A DNA stretch of 64,000 nt, from contig NZ_VUJV01000006.1 in assembly GCF_008373755.1 (NCBI RefSeq), positions 62,001 to 126,000 of the forward strand, written 5' to 3'. The notes under the pieces were generated by a model that searched no databases, was not told the origin of the DNA, and saw only the letters and a program-made list of their open reading frames with translations. The translations under genes were made by a program, and so were the position numbers. The DNA is from Nocardioides humilatus. Its GTDB lineage: Bacteria > Actinomycetota > Actinomycetes > Propionibacteriales > Nocardioidaceae. Positions 52,307 to 62,045 of the stretch are shown here, in pieces. Every line of letters starts with the position of its first letter. Position 1 is the first letter of the stretch.

Positions 52307-55012
52307 GTGACGGACGGGACGCCCACCCAGGAGATCAAGCCGCCTCCAGCACACTGGGAGAGCGACGTCATCCTGCGCGACGGGCGGACCGCGCACATCC
52401 GGCCGATCCGGGCCGACGACGAGCAGCTGATGGTCGAGTTCTACTCCCGCGTCTCGGACCAGTCGAAGTACTACCGCTTCTTCTCGCCGATGCCGACGCT
52501 CTCCGAGCGCGACGTACGGCGCTTCACGCACGTCGACCACCACCAGCGGGTCGCGCTCGTGATGCTGCTCCAGGGCCGGATGATCGCCGTGGGGCGCTAC
52601 GACGTGGTCGCCCCGCAGGAGGCCGAGGTCGCCTTCCTGGTCGAGGACCAGCACCAGGGCCGTGGCATCGCCCAGCTCCTGCTGGAGCACCTGGCCCAGG
52701 CGGGCCGCGAGCGCGGCGTCGAGCGGTTCCTGGCCGAGGTGCTGCCGGACAACAGCCGGATGATCCAGACCTTCCGCGACGCCGGCTACCGGGTCGCGAG
52801 CGGCTACGCCGACGGCGTGATCACCCTCGAGTTCCCGATCGACCCCACCGACACCGCCATCGGCGTGATGCACAACCGGGAGCACGTCGCCGAGTCGGCC
52901 TCGATCCACCGCTTCTTCCATCCCGCCTCGGTCGCGATCGTCGGCGCCAGTCGGCGGCAGGACACCATCGGTCAGCTGCTCGTGCGCAACCTGGTCAACG
53001 CCGACTTCGCCGGTCGCGTCTACGTCGTCAACCCGTCGGCCAACGCCGTGAGCGGGATGCCGGCCTACAAGTCGGTCAACGACATCCCCGACGAGGTCGA
53101 CGTCGCGATCGTCGCGGTCCCCGCCGACGCCGTCACCGACGTCGTGCTCGACTGCGCGGCCAAGGGCGTCCACGGCCTGATCGTGATCTCCTCGGGCTTC
53201 GCCGAGACCGGCGACGAGGGTCGCCGCCGGCAGCGGCACCTGGTTGGCCTGTCCCGGTCCTACGGCCTGCGCCTGATCGGGCCCAACTGCCTGGGCGTCA
53301 TCAACACCGACCCCACTGTGTCGGTCAACGCCTCGCTGTCCTCGGTCATGCCGGCCCGCGGGCGGGCGGGGTTCTTCTGCCAGTCCGGCGCCCTCGGCTC
53401 GGCGATCCTGGAGAAGGTCAAGAACCGTGGTCTCGGCATCTCGACCTTCGTCAGCGCGGGCAACCGCGCCGACGTCTCCGGCAACGACCTCCTCCAGTAC
53501 TGGGAGGAGGACGACGCCACCGAGGTCGTGATGATGTATCTCGAGTCGATCGGTAACCCGCGCAAGTTCTCCCGCATCGCCCGCCGGGTCTCCCTGCGCA
53601 AGCCGATCGTCGCCGTGCGCTCCGGCCGCACCACCCAAGGCGTCCCGATGGGGCACACGGTGCGTCGCATCGACGCGCCGCAGGCGGCCGTCGATGCGAT
53701 GTTCCGCCAGGCGGGCGTGATCCAGGTCGACACCCTGGAGGAGATGTTCGACGTCGCGCAGCTGTTGGCACACCAGCCGCTGCCGCGCGGTCGTCGGGTT
53801 GCCATTGTCGGCAACTCCGACGCGCTGGGGCTCCTGGCCGCCGACGCGGCTGCCGCCGTCGGCCTCGTCGTCAACCGGTCGGTCGCCCTCGGCGCCGACG
53901 CGACGGCCGAGGACTTCGAGGACGCGCTCGACGAGGCGATCGACGATCCCGACATCGACTCGGTCGTCGCCGTCTACATCCCGCCCCTCCACGTGACCGG
54001 CGACGAGGTCGCCAACGTGTTGGCGGCCGTGGGGGAGCAGTCCGACAAGCCGCTCGTCTCCTCCTTCCTCGGCGCCGAGGGCATCCCCGAGCTGCTGCGG
54101 GTGCCCGATGTCGCGGGATCGACTGCCGGCCGCGGTTCGGTGCCCTCCTACCCGGCCGTCGAGGCCGCTGTCCGCGCCCTCGCGCGGGTCGTCGACTACG
54201 CCGTGTGGCTGCGGACGCCCGACGGCGCCCCCACCGACCCGGGCGACGTCGATCCTGCGGCGGCACGGCAGCTGGTGCAACGGATCCTGCTCGACCGCCC
54301 CGAGGAGGTCCTGCTGGACCGCGAGCAGCTCACCGAGCTGCTCGCCACCTACGACATCGACCTCTGGCCGGTCGTGCCGGTCGCCTCGCTCAAGGAGGCC
54401 CAGGCGGCCGCCAAGGACCTCGACTGGGACGTGGTGCTCAAGGCGACCGCCGCCTCCGTGCGCGAGCGGCCCGACCGCCAGCACGTCTGGCGCAACATCG
54501 ACTCCGCGAGCGAGATGAAGGAGGCCTGGGGCACGCTCACGGCCTTCGTCCCCGATCCGGCTGCGGCGGCGTTCGTCGTGCAGAAGAACGCACCGGCCGG
54601 CGTACCGATCTCGATCCGGTCGTTCGAGGACCCGCTCTTCGGGCCCGTCGTCTCCTTCGGCATCTCCGGCCCGATCATCGAGCTGCTCGGCGACTGGTCC
54701 TACCGGATCCCGCCGCTCGGTGAGCACGACGTCGCGTCGATGATCCGCGAGGTGAAGAGCTCGCCGCTCCTCTTCGGCTACCGCGGCGCACGGCCGGTCG
54801 ACGTAGGCGCGATCGAGCAGCTGATCACGAAGGTCGCCCACCTCCAAAACGACCTCCCCGAGGTCAGCGCGCTGGAGCTGTCCCTCGCGCTGTCGGGTGT
54901 CGACGGGGTGACGGTGCTGACGGCCGCGGCTCGCGTGGCGCCGGTGCGGGACCCACGTCCGGACTCCTTCGTACGACGCCTGCCCGACGTCGGCGCGACC
55001 CTCCCTGACTGA
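52307..55012 (+). CDS. GNAT acetyltransferase fused to NDP-forming acyl-CoA synthetase (PatA-like)
   Basis: 901 aa. The GNAT domain is N-terminal (about residues 20-180; [17 protein letters not shown] binds acetyl-CoA). CoA-ligase domains follow: [26 protein letters not shown] (CoA-binding Rossmann), [10 protein letters not shown] and [29 protein letters not shown] occupies the site of the catalytic His. The C-terminal ATP-grasp part begins near residue 665. This order, GNAT first, is the actinobacterial PatA form and reverses that of enterobacterial PatZ. These enzymes acetylate lysines of acyl-CoA synthetases; FadD and others nearby could be targets. Confidence 0.92.
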   Translation: MTDGTPTQEIKPPPAHWESDVILRDGRTAHIRPIRADDEQLMVEFYSRVSDQSKYYRFFSPMPTLSERDVRRFTHVDHHQRVALVMLLQGRMIAVGRYDVVAPQEAEVAFLVEDQHQGRGIAQLLLEHLAQAGRERGVERFLAEVLPDNSRMIQTFRDAGYRVASGYADGVITLEFPIDPTDTAIGVMHNREHVAESASIHRFFHPASVAIVGASRRQDTIGQLLVRNLVNADFAGRVYVVNPSANAVSGMPAYKSVNDIPDEVDVAIVAVPADAVTDVVLDCAAKGVHGLIVISSGFAETGDEGRRRQRHLVGLSRSYGLRLIGPNCLGVINTDPTVSVNASLSSVMPARGRAGFFCQSGALGSAILEKVKNRGLGISTFVSAGNRADVSGNDLLQYWEEDDATEVVMMYLESIGNPRKFSRIARRVSLRKPIVAVRSGRTTQGVPMGHTVRRIDAPQAAVDAMFRQAGVIQVDTLEEMFDVAQLLAHQPLPRGRRVAIVGNSDALGLLAADAAAAVGLVVNRSVALGADATAEDFEDALDEAIDDPDIDSVVAVYIPPLHVTGDEVANVLAAVGEQSDKPLVSSFLGAEGIPELLRVPDVAGSTAGRGSVPSYPAVEAAVRALARVVDYAVWLRTPDGAPTDPGDVDPAAARQLVQRILLDRPEEVLLDREQLTELLATYDIDLWPVVPVASLKEAQAAAKDLDWDVVLKATAASVRERPDRQHVWRNIDSASEMKEAWGTLTAFVPDPAAAAFVVQKNAPAGVPISIRSFEDPLFGPVVSFGISGPIIELLGDWSYRIPPLGEHDVASMIREVKSSPLLFGYRGARPVDVGAIEQLITKVAHLQNDLPEVSALELSLALSGVDGVTVLTAAARVAPVRDPRPDSFVRRLPDVGATLPD

Positions 55013-55029
55013 CGTGACAGGATGCGGTC

Positions 55030-55623
55030 ATGCCTGACCTGCGCGCCCGTACCTCCGAGGACCGGGACCGAGCTGCTGAGCTGCGGACGGCGATCGACCG
55101 CACCGGCTACTACCCCGAGGTCGTCGCGGACGCGGTGACCGAGGCCGTCGGCGGCGAGCAGGTCGTGTCGTTCTACGTGCACCACGAGCCGACCTTCGAG
55201 CGCGACGAGGTCCGTCGCCACCAGAGCGTGATCGTGCTGACGCCTTCGCGGTTGATCCTCGCCCACACCGACGAGCACGCCGGCGACGACCTCCTGCCCG
55301 AGCCCTACACCTCGACGTCGACGGAGGCCGTCAGCCTCAGCGCGGTGACCTCGGTCGTCGTCACCCGGATGACGACCAACCCCACCGCTGGCCCGCAGCC
55401 GCCCGCCGAAGCGGTCCTCACCATCGGCTGGGGCGCCGTCCACCGGGTCGACCTCGAGCCCGCGGGCTGCAACGACCCGCAGTGCGACGCCGACCACGGC
55501 TACACCGGCACGCTCGCCTCTGACGACTTCTCGCTCCGCGTCTCCGCGGCGGCCGACGGCAACGACGCCGTGGGGGGTCTGTTGTCCTTCGCCGCCTCGC
55601 TGTCCGCGCGCACACGCGGGTGA
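55030..55623 (+). CDS. DUF5998-type conserved protein
   Basis: 197 aa. It shows an N-terminal helix (RAAELRTAIDRTGYYPEVVADAVTEAV), a beta core with FYVHHEPTFERDEVRRHQSVIVLTPSRLILAHTDEH and a C-terminal Cys pair (GCNDPQCDADHGYTGT). It occurs in actinomycetes next to the PatA-like and phosphodiesterase genes. It sits 17 bases after the acetyltransferase stop and overlaps the next gene by GTGA. No biochemical function is known to me. Confidence 0.8.
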   Translation: MPDLRARTSEDRDRAAELRTAIDRTGYYPEVVADAVTEAVGGEQVVSFYVHHEPTFERDEVRRHQSVIVLTPSRLILAHTDEHAGDDLLPEPYTSTSTEAVSLSAVTSVVVTRMTTNPTAGPQPPAEAVLTIGWGAVHRVDLEPAGCNDPQCDADHGYTGTLASDDFSLRVSAAADGNDAVGGLLSFAASLSARTRG

Positions 55624-56756
55624 GCGCGCCACAGCCGGTGGGCGGCTTCTGCGAGCCTGCCTACGGTGACCGATCGCTGGGCGACGTCGTCCCGGCCGTC
55701 GCTGCCGCCCTCGGTCACGGGCTCGGTCCGGCACCCACCGGGCTCGACCTGCCGGGCGCACCCTCCTACGTCGTCTTCCTGATCGACGGACTGGGTGCCA
55801 ACCTGCTGCGGCGGCACGCGGAGGTGGCTCCCTACCTCGCCTCCCTGCTGGCGACCTCGACCACCGGTACGGCCGGCGTGCCGTCGACGACGTCGACGAG
55901 CCTGACCTCGCTCGGCACCGGCATGGTGCCCGGTGGACACGGCCTGGTCGGCTTCACCACCCGGGTGCCAGGCACCGACGACCTCCTCAACGCCCTGCTC
56001 TGGGACGTCGACATCGACCCGCTGGAGTGGCAACCCCACCAGACGGCGTTCTCGCGGCTCCAGGCCATGGGCGTCCGGGTGAGCGTGGTCAACAAGCGTG
56101 AGTTCTACGGCAGCGGGCTCACCGTCGCCGCCCACCGCGGCGCCGACTACGTCGGGGTCGACCGGGTCGGCGAGCGGATCGCAGCAGTCGTGGCGGCCTC
56201 GGCCGACCCGCCTTCGCTGACCTACGTCTACGACGGCGACCTCGACTGGACCGGCCACCGCTGGGGCGTCGACTCCAGCCACTGGCTCCAGCAGCTGGCG
56301 ATGATCGACCACGAGGCCGAGCAGCTGCGCGAGGCGCTGCCGCGCGACCGTCGCCTGCTCGTGGTGGCCGACCACGGCATGGTCGACGTACCCGCCGACA
56401 ACCGGATCGACGTGGCCGAGGACGAGTGCCTGGCGTCGGGCATCGCCCTCATCGGTGGCGAAGCGCGGTTCCGGCACCTCTACTGCGTCGGTGGAGCCGT
56501 GCCCGACGTCGTCGCCACCTGGCGCGAGACGCTCGGGGAGCGGGCCGAGGTGATGACCCGCGCCGAGGCCGTCGGTCGTGGCTGGTTCGGGCCTGTCGAC
56601 CCGGCCGTGCTGCCGCGCATCGGTGACGTCGTGGTCGCCTGCCGGGGTGACGCGGCCGTCTTGTCGACCGACGGGTTCCCCTACGAGACCAAGCTCATCG
56701 GGATGCACGGTTCTCTGACCGACGACGAGATGCTGATCCCGATCCTGGTCGACTGA
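55620..56756 (+). CDS. Alkaline-phosphatase-superfamily phosphodiesterase / nucleotide pyrophosphatase
   Basis: 378 aa from GTG. The metal sites are VFLIDGLGANLL (Asp), a Thr/Ser nucleophile in GVPSTTSTSLTSLGTG, DLDWTGHRWG (Asp/His), VVADHGMVDVP (Asp/His) and LIGMHGSLTDDEM (His). No signal peptide is visible, so it acts in the cytoplasm. It may cleave nucleotide-type pyrophosphates or phosphodiesters; the substrate is unknown. It is translationally coupled to the DUF5998 gene. Confidence 0.88.
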   Translation: MSAPQPVGGFCEPAYGDRSLGDVVPAVAAALGHGLGPAPTGLDLPGAPSYVVFLIDGLGANLLRRHAEVAPYLASLLATSTTGTAGVPSTTSTSLTSLGTGMVPGGHGLVGFTTRVPGTDDLLNALLWDVDIDPLEWQPHQTAFSRLQAMGVRVSVVNKREFYGSGLTVAAHRGADYVGVDRVGERIAAVVAASADPPSLTYVYDGDLDWTGHRWGVDSSHWLQQLAMIDHEAEQLREALPRDRRLLVVADHGMVDVPADNRIDVAEDECLASGIALIGGEARFRHLYCVGGAVPDVVATWRETLGERAEVMTRAEAVGRGWFGPVDPAVLPRIGDVVVACRGDAAVLSTDGFPYETKLIGMHGSLTDDEMLIPILVD

Positions 56757-56773
56757 CGCCGACGCGGCTCGCG

Positions 56774-56838
56774 TCCGGTCTAGACCGGAGGACCCAATCG
56801 GGTCGTTCTCCGATGCTCAGGTAAAGACCCGTCTTTAC
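56774..56838. promoter_or_regulatory. Two palindromes upstream of the RTX gene
   Basis: TCCGGTCTAGACCGGA (56774-56789) is a perfect 16-base palindrome. GTAAAGAC-CC-GTCTTTAC (56821-56838) has perfect eight-base arms and ends nine bases before the ATG. GACCC-AATC-GGGTC (56791-56804) lies between them. The first could terminate the phosphodiesterase transcript; the second is a likely operator. Confidence 0.55.
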
Positions 56839-56847
56839 TTTCGACGC

Positions 56848-58473
56848 ATGGGACCAACACTTCGACTGCTTGCCTCCACCGTCGTCGCGCTCGTCGGCGG
56901 GGTGGGCCTCGTCGCGACGGGACCTGCGGCGCACGCCGCGGCCGGACCGACGCTGACGCGCAGCGGTGGGCTGTTCACCGTGACGGTGGGGACGGTCCCG
57001 CTCAACTTCATCGTGTCGCCGTCGAGCAACACGCCGGGCAACCTGACGTTCGGCAACGCCGGGTGGACCTCGGCCCCCGCCGGCTGTGTGTTCCTGTACG
57101 GCGGCACCACCTACCTGGACTGCGCGGGCGTGGTCAAGATCGTCGTCCACGGCGGCTCGGGCGACGACTACGCGAGTGCCGCGGACGGCATCGTGGTGCC
57201 ACTGGAGGTGCACGCGGGCGATGGCGATGACGACATCAACGGCGGCGGGGGCAACGACAAGATCTACGGCGACGGCGGACGCGACTACGTCTCCGGTGAC
57301 TCCGGTGTCGACCGGGTCGAGGGTGGTGCGGGCGACGACTACCAGGTCCGCGGCGACGGTGGCAACGACACCCTCCTCGGCGACGCCGGCAACGACCGGG
57401 TGATGGGTGGTGACGGCAACGACACCGTGTCGGGCGGCATCGGCAACGACGAGGTCTACGGCGACAGCGGGAGCAGCTCCTACTCCTTGACGGACGGCAA
57501 CGACATCGTCAACGGCGATGCCGGCAACGACACGCTCTGGGCCCAGGGCGGTCGTGACGTCGTCAACGGCGGCGACGGGGTCGACATGGCGTCCTACGTC
57601 GGCTACCGCGAGAACGACACCTCTTTCAAGATCGCCCTGGACAACCTCGCCAACGACGGCCCGGCGGGCGAGAAGGACAACATCGGCCCGCTCGGCGACG
57701 TGGAGAACGCGACCGCACCCGACCTCCGCGACTTCGGCTCGCTCACCATGACGGGCAACGACGGGCCTAACTTCCTCCGGGTCGAGTTCGCCGATGGCCC
57801 GGTGGTCGTCGACGGCGGTGGGGGCAACGACGTGATCCAGGGGAGTGGCAGCGACGGCGTGACCATCCTGCGCGGGGGCGACGGAGCCGATGACGTCACC
57901 GGTTCGTCCGCGGACGAGAAGATCTACGGCGGCGCCGGCAACGACGAGCTCAACGGCGGGAGCGGCAACGACGCGATCGATGGTCAGGAAGGCTCTGACC
58001 AGGTCTTCGGTGGCAACGGCAACGACACCATTCAGGCGGTCGACAACACCGTCGACACGATCTCTTGCGGGCAGGACGCGGACATCGCACGAGTCGACAC
58101 CGGTGACGTCGTGGCTGTCGACGCCCTGAGCATCTGCGAGTCGTTGACGAAGGTGCAGCCGGCAAAGCCCAACGTGGTCGTACCTACGACCGCGGATTAT
58201 CAGCTCGACGCCAACGGGGTCGGCACGTTCAACCTCACGAACAACAGCAGGTTCCCGGTCACCGTGTCGGCGACCGCCACGACCACCAAGGTCGTCGGGA
58301 CGGGCGGTGTGACCCTGGCTTCGCAGGCGGCGGGCAACCTCCTCCTCCAGCTCAACGCGGACGGGAAGGCGGTCGTCGCGGCGCGGGGCAGCCTGCGCTG
58401 CTCGGTCACCTTTACGTTGACCGGCAACGGGCAGACCACGCAGGTCAAGCGAGTTGTGACGTTCTTGGAGTAG
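56848..58473 (+). CDS. Secreted RTX (hemolysin-type) calcium-binding repeat protein
   Basis: 541 aa. Signal peptide: LLASTVVALVGGVGLVATGP ending AAHA, cut near residue 31. From about residue 120 to 410 there are nonapeptide repeats of the GGxGxDxxx type (GDGGNDTLLGDAGNDRVMGG; GGAGNDELNGGSGNDAIDGQ), which bind Ca2+ in a beta-roll. They are interrupted near 245-320. The last 110 residues form a separate beta-rich domain. No protease or lipase motif is seen, so it is likely a surface, adhesion or matrix protein. Export would be by Sec, not type I secretion. Confidence 0.88.
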   Translation: MGPTLRLLASTVVALVGGVGLVATGPAAHAAAGPTLTRSGGLFTVTVGTVPLNFIVSPSSNTPGNLTFGNAGWTSAPAGCVFLYGGTTYLDCAGVVKIVVHGGSGDDYASAADGIVVPLEVHAGDGDDDINGGGGNDKIYGDGGRDYVSGDSGVDRVEGGAGDDYQVRGDGGNDTLLGDAGNDRVMGGDGNDTVSGGIGNDEVYGDSGSSSYSLTDGNDIVNGDAGNDTLWAQGGRDVVNGGDGVDMASYVGYRENDTSFKIALDNLANDGPAGEKDNIGPLGDVENATAPDLRDFGSLTMTGNDGPNFLRVEFADGPVVVDGGGGNDVIQGSGSDGVTILRGGDGADDVTGSSADEKIYGGAGNDELNGGSGNDAIDGQEGSDQVFGGNGNDTIQAVDNTVDTISCGQDADIARVDTGDVVAVDALSICESLTKVQPAKPNVVVPTTADYQLDANGVGTFNLTNNSRFPVTVSATATTTKVVGTGGVTLASQAAGNLLLQLNADGKAVVAARGSLRCSVTFTLTGNGQTTQVKRVVTFLE

Positions 58474-58501
58474 CCCCGGATGGCACGCGTGATGTGCTGT
58501 G

Positions 58502-58530
58502 ACCGAACCATTCGGTGACCTCGCGTCGTC
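58502..58530 (+). promoter_or_regulatory. ECF-type promoter and overlapping palindrome before sigE
   Basis: GAACC (58505-58509), a 17-base spacer and CGTC (58527-58530) fit an ECF sigma promoter. ACCGAA-CCA-TTCGGT (58502-58516) overlaps the -35 region. It suggests autoregulation of the sigma gene. Confidence 0.45.
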
Positions 58531-58577
58531 AGGGTGGTTGACGGGGCACCCAGCCCCGCTGCTGCTGAGGAGGCGGG

Positions 58578-59105
58578 ATGGCTCGGGACCGGGCTGCGTT
58601 CGCAGAGTTCGTCGCCACGCGATCGGGGGCGCTGCACCGTGCGGCCTATCTGATGGTCGGTGACGTCGGGCTCGCGCAGGACCTCGTGCAGGAGGCCCTC
58701 ACCAAGACCTACGTCGCCTGGCCGCGGCTGCGTGACGCCGGCAACGCCGAGGCCTACACCCGCAAGGTGATCACCAACACCGCGATCACCTGGTTCCGCA
58801 GGAAGGGCTGGAAGGGCGAGCGCCCCACCGGTGTCGTGCCGGAGGGCACCCATGCCGGCCACGCCGACCACGTCGCCGACCGGACCGCGCTGATGCAGGC
58901 TCTCCAGCAGCTGCCGCCGCGCCAGCGAGCCGCGATCGTGCTGCGGTTCTACGACGACCTCACCGAGGCACAGACGGCTGCGGCGATGGACTGCGCCGTC
59001 GGCACCGTGAAGAGCCAGGTCTCGGCCGGGCTCGCCAAGCTGCGCATCCTGCTGGGTGATGCCGTGGACCTCGACGACCTGATGCCCGCAGGAGGTGCGG
59101 CATGA
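58578..59105 (+). CDS. ECF RNA polymerase sigma factor, SigE-family (actinobacterial)
   Basis: 175 aa with GAGGAGGCGGG before the ATG. Region 2: ALHRAAYLMVGDVGLAQDLVQEALTKTYVAWPRL. Region 4: LQQLPPRQRAAIVLRFYDDLTEAQTAAAMDCAVGTVKSQVSAGLAKL. The AEAYTRKVITNTAITWFRRK segment is typical of this family. The stop overlaps the start of the putative anti-sigma gene (ATGA). Confidence 0.93.
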   Translation: MARDRAAFAEFVATRSGALHRAAYLMVGDVGLAQDLVQEALTKTYVAWPRLRDAGNAEAYTRKVITNTAITWFRRKGWKGERPTGVVPEGTHAGHADHVADRTALMQALQQLPPRQRAAIVLRFYDDLTEAQTAAAMDCAVGTVKSQVSAGLAKLRILLGDAVDLDDLMPAGGAA

Positions 59106-60331
59106 CCGAGAAGCTGAAGAACCTGATGGACGAGGTGACCGGGATGGTCGACCAGGACTTCGTGTCTCCCGACCTCGATGCGATCACCTCGGCCGGCGAC
59201 CGGGCCGTACGGCGACGGCGAGTGCTCACCGGAGCGGTCGGACTGGCCGTCGTGGCAGTCATCGCCACGGGGACCGTGCTGCTGGCCGGCAGCGATCGCG
59301 ACGACAAGGCCGACTTCTCCGACACCACCTTCAGGACCGACGCGCCGTTGTGGACCGAGGGGAGCGTCCTGCACACGCCCGACCGCACTTACGACCTGGG
59401 CGTCGACGTCATCAGCATGACGCGGACCGAGGACGACATCGCATACATCGGTGACGACTACGGCGTCTACGTCTTCGACGGCACCAGCAGCGAGCGGATC
59501 GGGACTGCGGCAGACCTCGACGGCGCGCTGACCATGCTGATCGGTGACTCTGACGGCACCCGGGTGGGGTGGATCGAGGACCACGAGGGTCAGCTCGATT
59601 TTGTGGTGCGCGACATTTCCACCGGTGCGATGTTCGTCGACTCTGTGCATGTCGACCCCGATGGTGAGGAACCGCTGGACACGGGGCTCCTTCTCGCGAT
59701 CGACGGGTCGACGGTCTACCGGGTGGATGCGCGGGGCACGACGGTGGTCGACGTGGTGACCGGCGAGACCAAGACGCTCGGTGACAAGAACGAGCCGGTG
59801 CTGGTGATCGACGCCGAAGAGGGCACCACCGTGACGTGGGTGGAGACGCCGAGTGGTGGCGACCTCGGCACCGACGTGATCGGCCCCGACGGAGGGACCC
59901 TGCTCGGCTACAGGGAGATCGGCACCGTCGGCGCCCTGTCGCCCGACGCCCGGTGGGCGGCCGGCATCGACGCTCCGATCGTCTGGGACGTGCGGTCGGG
60001 TCGTCAGGTCGGGCTCGACGTCGGGACCACCAGCGACGCTGTCGGCTATGAGTGGCTCGACAACGAGACGTTGATGGTCATCACCGAGGTGCAGGACGAC
60101 CTGGGCGGTGCTGGCGGCGACGACCACATCGGGCTCGCGCGGTGCGTCGTGCCTTCGGGGGAGTGCACCGACATCGCGACGGTCGCCATCTCCGAGGACA
60201 ACCGGGTCGCCCTTCCGTCGTTCGGGCTCCTTCCGCTCTTCACCTTCGGCGGCGAGGACAGCGCCTCGATGACCTCCGAGGAGGCGAGCGCGGAAGCGCC
60301 CGTGGAGTCCAGCACCGAGCGCCCGGAGTAG
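59102..60331 (+). CDS. Membrane-anchored beta-propeller protein, probable anti-sigma factor
   Basis: 409 aa. A cytoplasmic N-terminus of about 40 residues (DEVTGMVDQDFVSPDLDAIT) is followed by one membrane span (LTGAVGLAVVAVIATGTVLLAG, about residues 42-63). A large extracytoplasmic domain of repeated beta motifs follows (GVYVFDGTSSERIG, SPDARWAAGIDAPIVWDV), resembling a WD40/TolB-like propeller, with an acidic Ser/Glu-rich tail. It is coupled to the ECF sigma gene. The short cytoplasmic part shows no zinc motif, so the anti-sigma role rests on context. Confidence 0.8.
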   Translation: MTEKLKNLMDEVTGMVDQDFVSPDLDAITSAGDRAVRRRRVLTGAVGLAVVAVIATGTVLLAGSDRDDKADFSDTTFRTDAPLWTEGSVLHTPDRTYDLGVDVISMTRTEDDIAYIGDDYGVYVFDGTSSERIGTAADLDGALTMLIGDSDGTRVGWIEDHEGQLDFVVRDISTGAMFVDSVHVDPDGEEPLDTGLLLAIDGSTVYRVDARGTTVVDVVTGETKTLGDKNEPVLVIDAEEGTTVTWVETPSGGDLGTDVIGPDGGTLLGYREIGTVGALSPDARWAAGIDAPIVWDVRSGRQVGLDVGTTSDAVGYEWLDNETLMVITEVQDDLGGAGGDDHIGLARCVVPSGECTDIATVAISEDNRVALPSFGLLPLFTFGGEDSASMTSEEASAEAPVESSTERPE

Positions 60332-60350
60332 TTCTGGCAGGATCCACCGC

Positions 60351-61016
60351 GTGGCAGAGCTGACCTTCTGGACGGGCACGATGGACGCGGGGAAGTCGAC
60401 GCTGGCGCTGCAGACCAACCACAACCATGCGGCCCGGGGCCGCATCGGTCGGCTCTACACCTCCCACGACCGGGCAGGCGTGGCAACGGTCTCCTCCCGG
60501 CTCGGCCTCACCGCCGAGGCCCGTGAGGTGACGCCCGACTACGACTTCTGGCGCGAGACTGTCGACGCGCTCACGCAGGGCGCCCGGATCGACTACTTCG
60601 TCTGTGACGAGGCGCAGTTCTACACGCGTGACCAGATCGACCAGCTGGCGAAGATCGTCGACGAGCTCCAGATCGACGTCTTCTGCTTCGGCATCCTGAC
60701 CGACTTCCGCACCCGGCTCTTCGAGGGCTCGGCCCGCCTCGTCGAGCTGGCCGACCGCACCGAGTTGCTGCAGGTCGAAGCGCTGTGCTGGTGCGGCAAG
60801 CGTGCGACCCACAACGCCCGCACCGAGGACGGTGTGATGGTCACCGAGGGTGAGGTGATCGTGGTGGGAGACGTCGACGTACCCCAGGACGTGCCCCAGG
60901 ACGAGCCCAGCGTCGTCTCCTACGAGGTGCTCTGCCGCCAGCACCACCGCCGCGGCCTCACCGCAGCGCGGGCCAGGGCGGTCTCGCTCGCCCCGGACCC
61001 GCTTCCCTTCGGCTGA
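60351..61016 (+). CDS. tdk: Thymidine kinase, type II
   Basis: 221 aa from GTG. The P-loop is WTGTMDAGKSTLA at residues 8-20 and the Asp/Glu motif is FVCDEAQFY near 84-92. Zinc-lasso Cys are in ALCWCGKRA, with EVLCRQHH nearer the C-terminus; the lid includes GDVDVPQDVPQDEPSVVSYEVLC. It phosphorylates thymidine for salvage. It starts 19 bases after the anti-sigma gene. Confidence 0.94.
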   Translation: MAELTFWTGTMDAGKSTLALQTNHNHAARGRIGRLYTSHDRAGVATVSSRLGLTAEAREVTPDYDFWRETVDALTQGARIDYFVCDEAQFYTRDQIDQLAKIVDELQIDVFCFGILTDFRTRLFEGSARLVELADRTELLQVEALCWCGKRATHNARTEDGVMVTEGEVIVVGDVDVPQDVPQDEPSVVSYEVLCRQHHRRGLTAARARAVSLAPDPLPFG

Positions 61017-61063
61017 GGCCGTCGCGAGGATGAGGGCACCGACCCCTCACGGAAGGCACCGCT

Positions 61064-61942
61064 ATGTCTCCTCTTCGCCTCGCCCAGCGTCTGCCGCGTC
61101 CCCGGCTGACCTACGCCAACATCGCCTCGACCGCTGCTCTGGTGATCGCGATGGGCACCGGCACGGCCTATGCGGCCGACACCGTCTTCTCAACAGACAT
61201 CGTCGATGGCGAGGTGAAGAACGCCGACCTCGCGACCAACTCCGTCAACACCGGCAAGATCATCAACCAGGGCGTCTGGGGCCAAGACGTCAAGGACGAG
61301 ACCATCACCGGCCAGCAGGTCGCCGACGGTGGCCTTTCGGGGATTGATCTGGCGGCCAACTCGATCGCGGATTGGCACCTGCTTCCTGACTCGGTCGGTT
61401 CGACCGAGCTCAAGATCAACTCGGTCTTCAGCTCGGACATCATCGACGAGACGGTGACCGCCGAGGACATCCACACCGACGGTGTCGGCGCGAGTGAGAT
61501 CCAGGACGAGAGCGTCGGCAGTGGCGAGATCGTCACGGAAAGCATCATCAGCACCGATCTCGCCGTCGGTTCGGTCGGCACCAGCGAGGTCGCCGACGGC
61601 TCGCTCACCTCGTTCGACGTCGCCGACAGCTCGCTCGGCGGCGCGGACGTCGGCAACGACAGCCTCACCATGACCGATGTCGCCGGCGGCGGGGCCAACG
61701 GCCAGATCTCCTTCGGCTCGATTGCGCAGGGCAGGTGCACCGAGGTCACTCTCACGATCTCTGGGGCGACCGCCGGCGACGTCGTGGTGCTGACCACCAA
61801 GGGCGACATGCCCGACGGCGTGTTCGTCTACGGCACGCAGGTCGTCTCGGCAAGCTCGATGAGGGCAGTGATCTGCAACCTCAGCGGGTCGGTCTCGCCG
61901 GCCGTGACGAACATGCCGGTACGGGTCGTGACGTTCCGCTGA
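61064..61942 (+). CDS. Exported repeat protein, copy 1
   Basis: 292 aa. The N-terminus RPRLTYANIASTAALVIAMGTGTAYAADT gives a signal-like span. The middle (about 40-205) consists of loosely repeated units of about 10-16 residues such as TSEVADGSLTSFDVADSSL, ADGSV/DESV-like turns with Glu-Ile and Asp-Leu. A conserved C-terminal domain of about 80 residues follows, with two Cys (RCTEVTLTISG; AVICNLSG) that may form a disulphide. It is paralogous to the gene at 62046. It is a surface protein of unknown function. Confidence 0.78.
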   Translation: MSPLRLAQRLPRPRLTYANIASTAALVIAMGTGTAYAADTVFSTDIVDGEVKNADLATNSVNTGKIINQGVWGQDVKDETITGQQVADGGLSGIDLAANSIADWHLLPDSVGSTELKINSVFSSDIIDETVTAEDIHTDGVGASEIQDESVGSGEIVTESIISTDLAVGSVGTSEVADGSLTSFDVADSSLGGADVGNDSLTMTDVAGGGANGQISFGSIAQGRCTEVTLTISGATAGDVVVLTTKGDMPDGVFVYGTQVVSASSMRAVICNLSGSVSPAVTNMPVRVVTFR

Positions 61943-62045
61943 GGAGGTCTCAAGTCTGGCTCAATTGCCGGTGAGACGGTCCCCGCACGGAGCCGCCGAT
62001 GGCCACGATGGGCGTGGTCACCGCCCCCACTCGGAAGGTTCCGTC

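Noticed and set aside
57230-58030. Short repeated GGCAACGAC units as a DNA repeat array
   Set aside because: They are the codons of RTX nonapeptides within one continuous reading frame.
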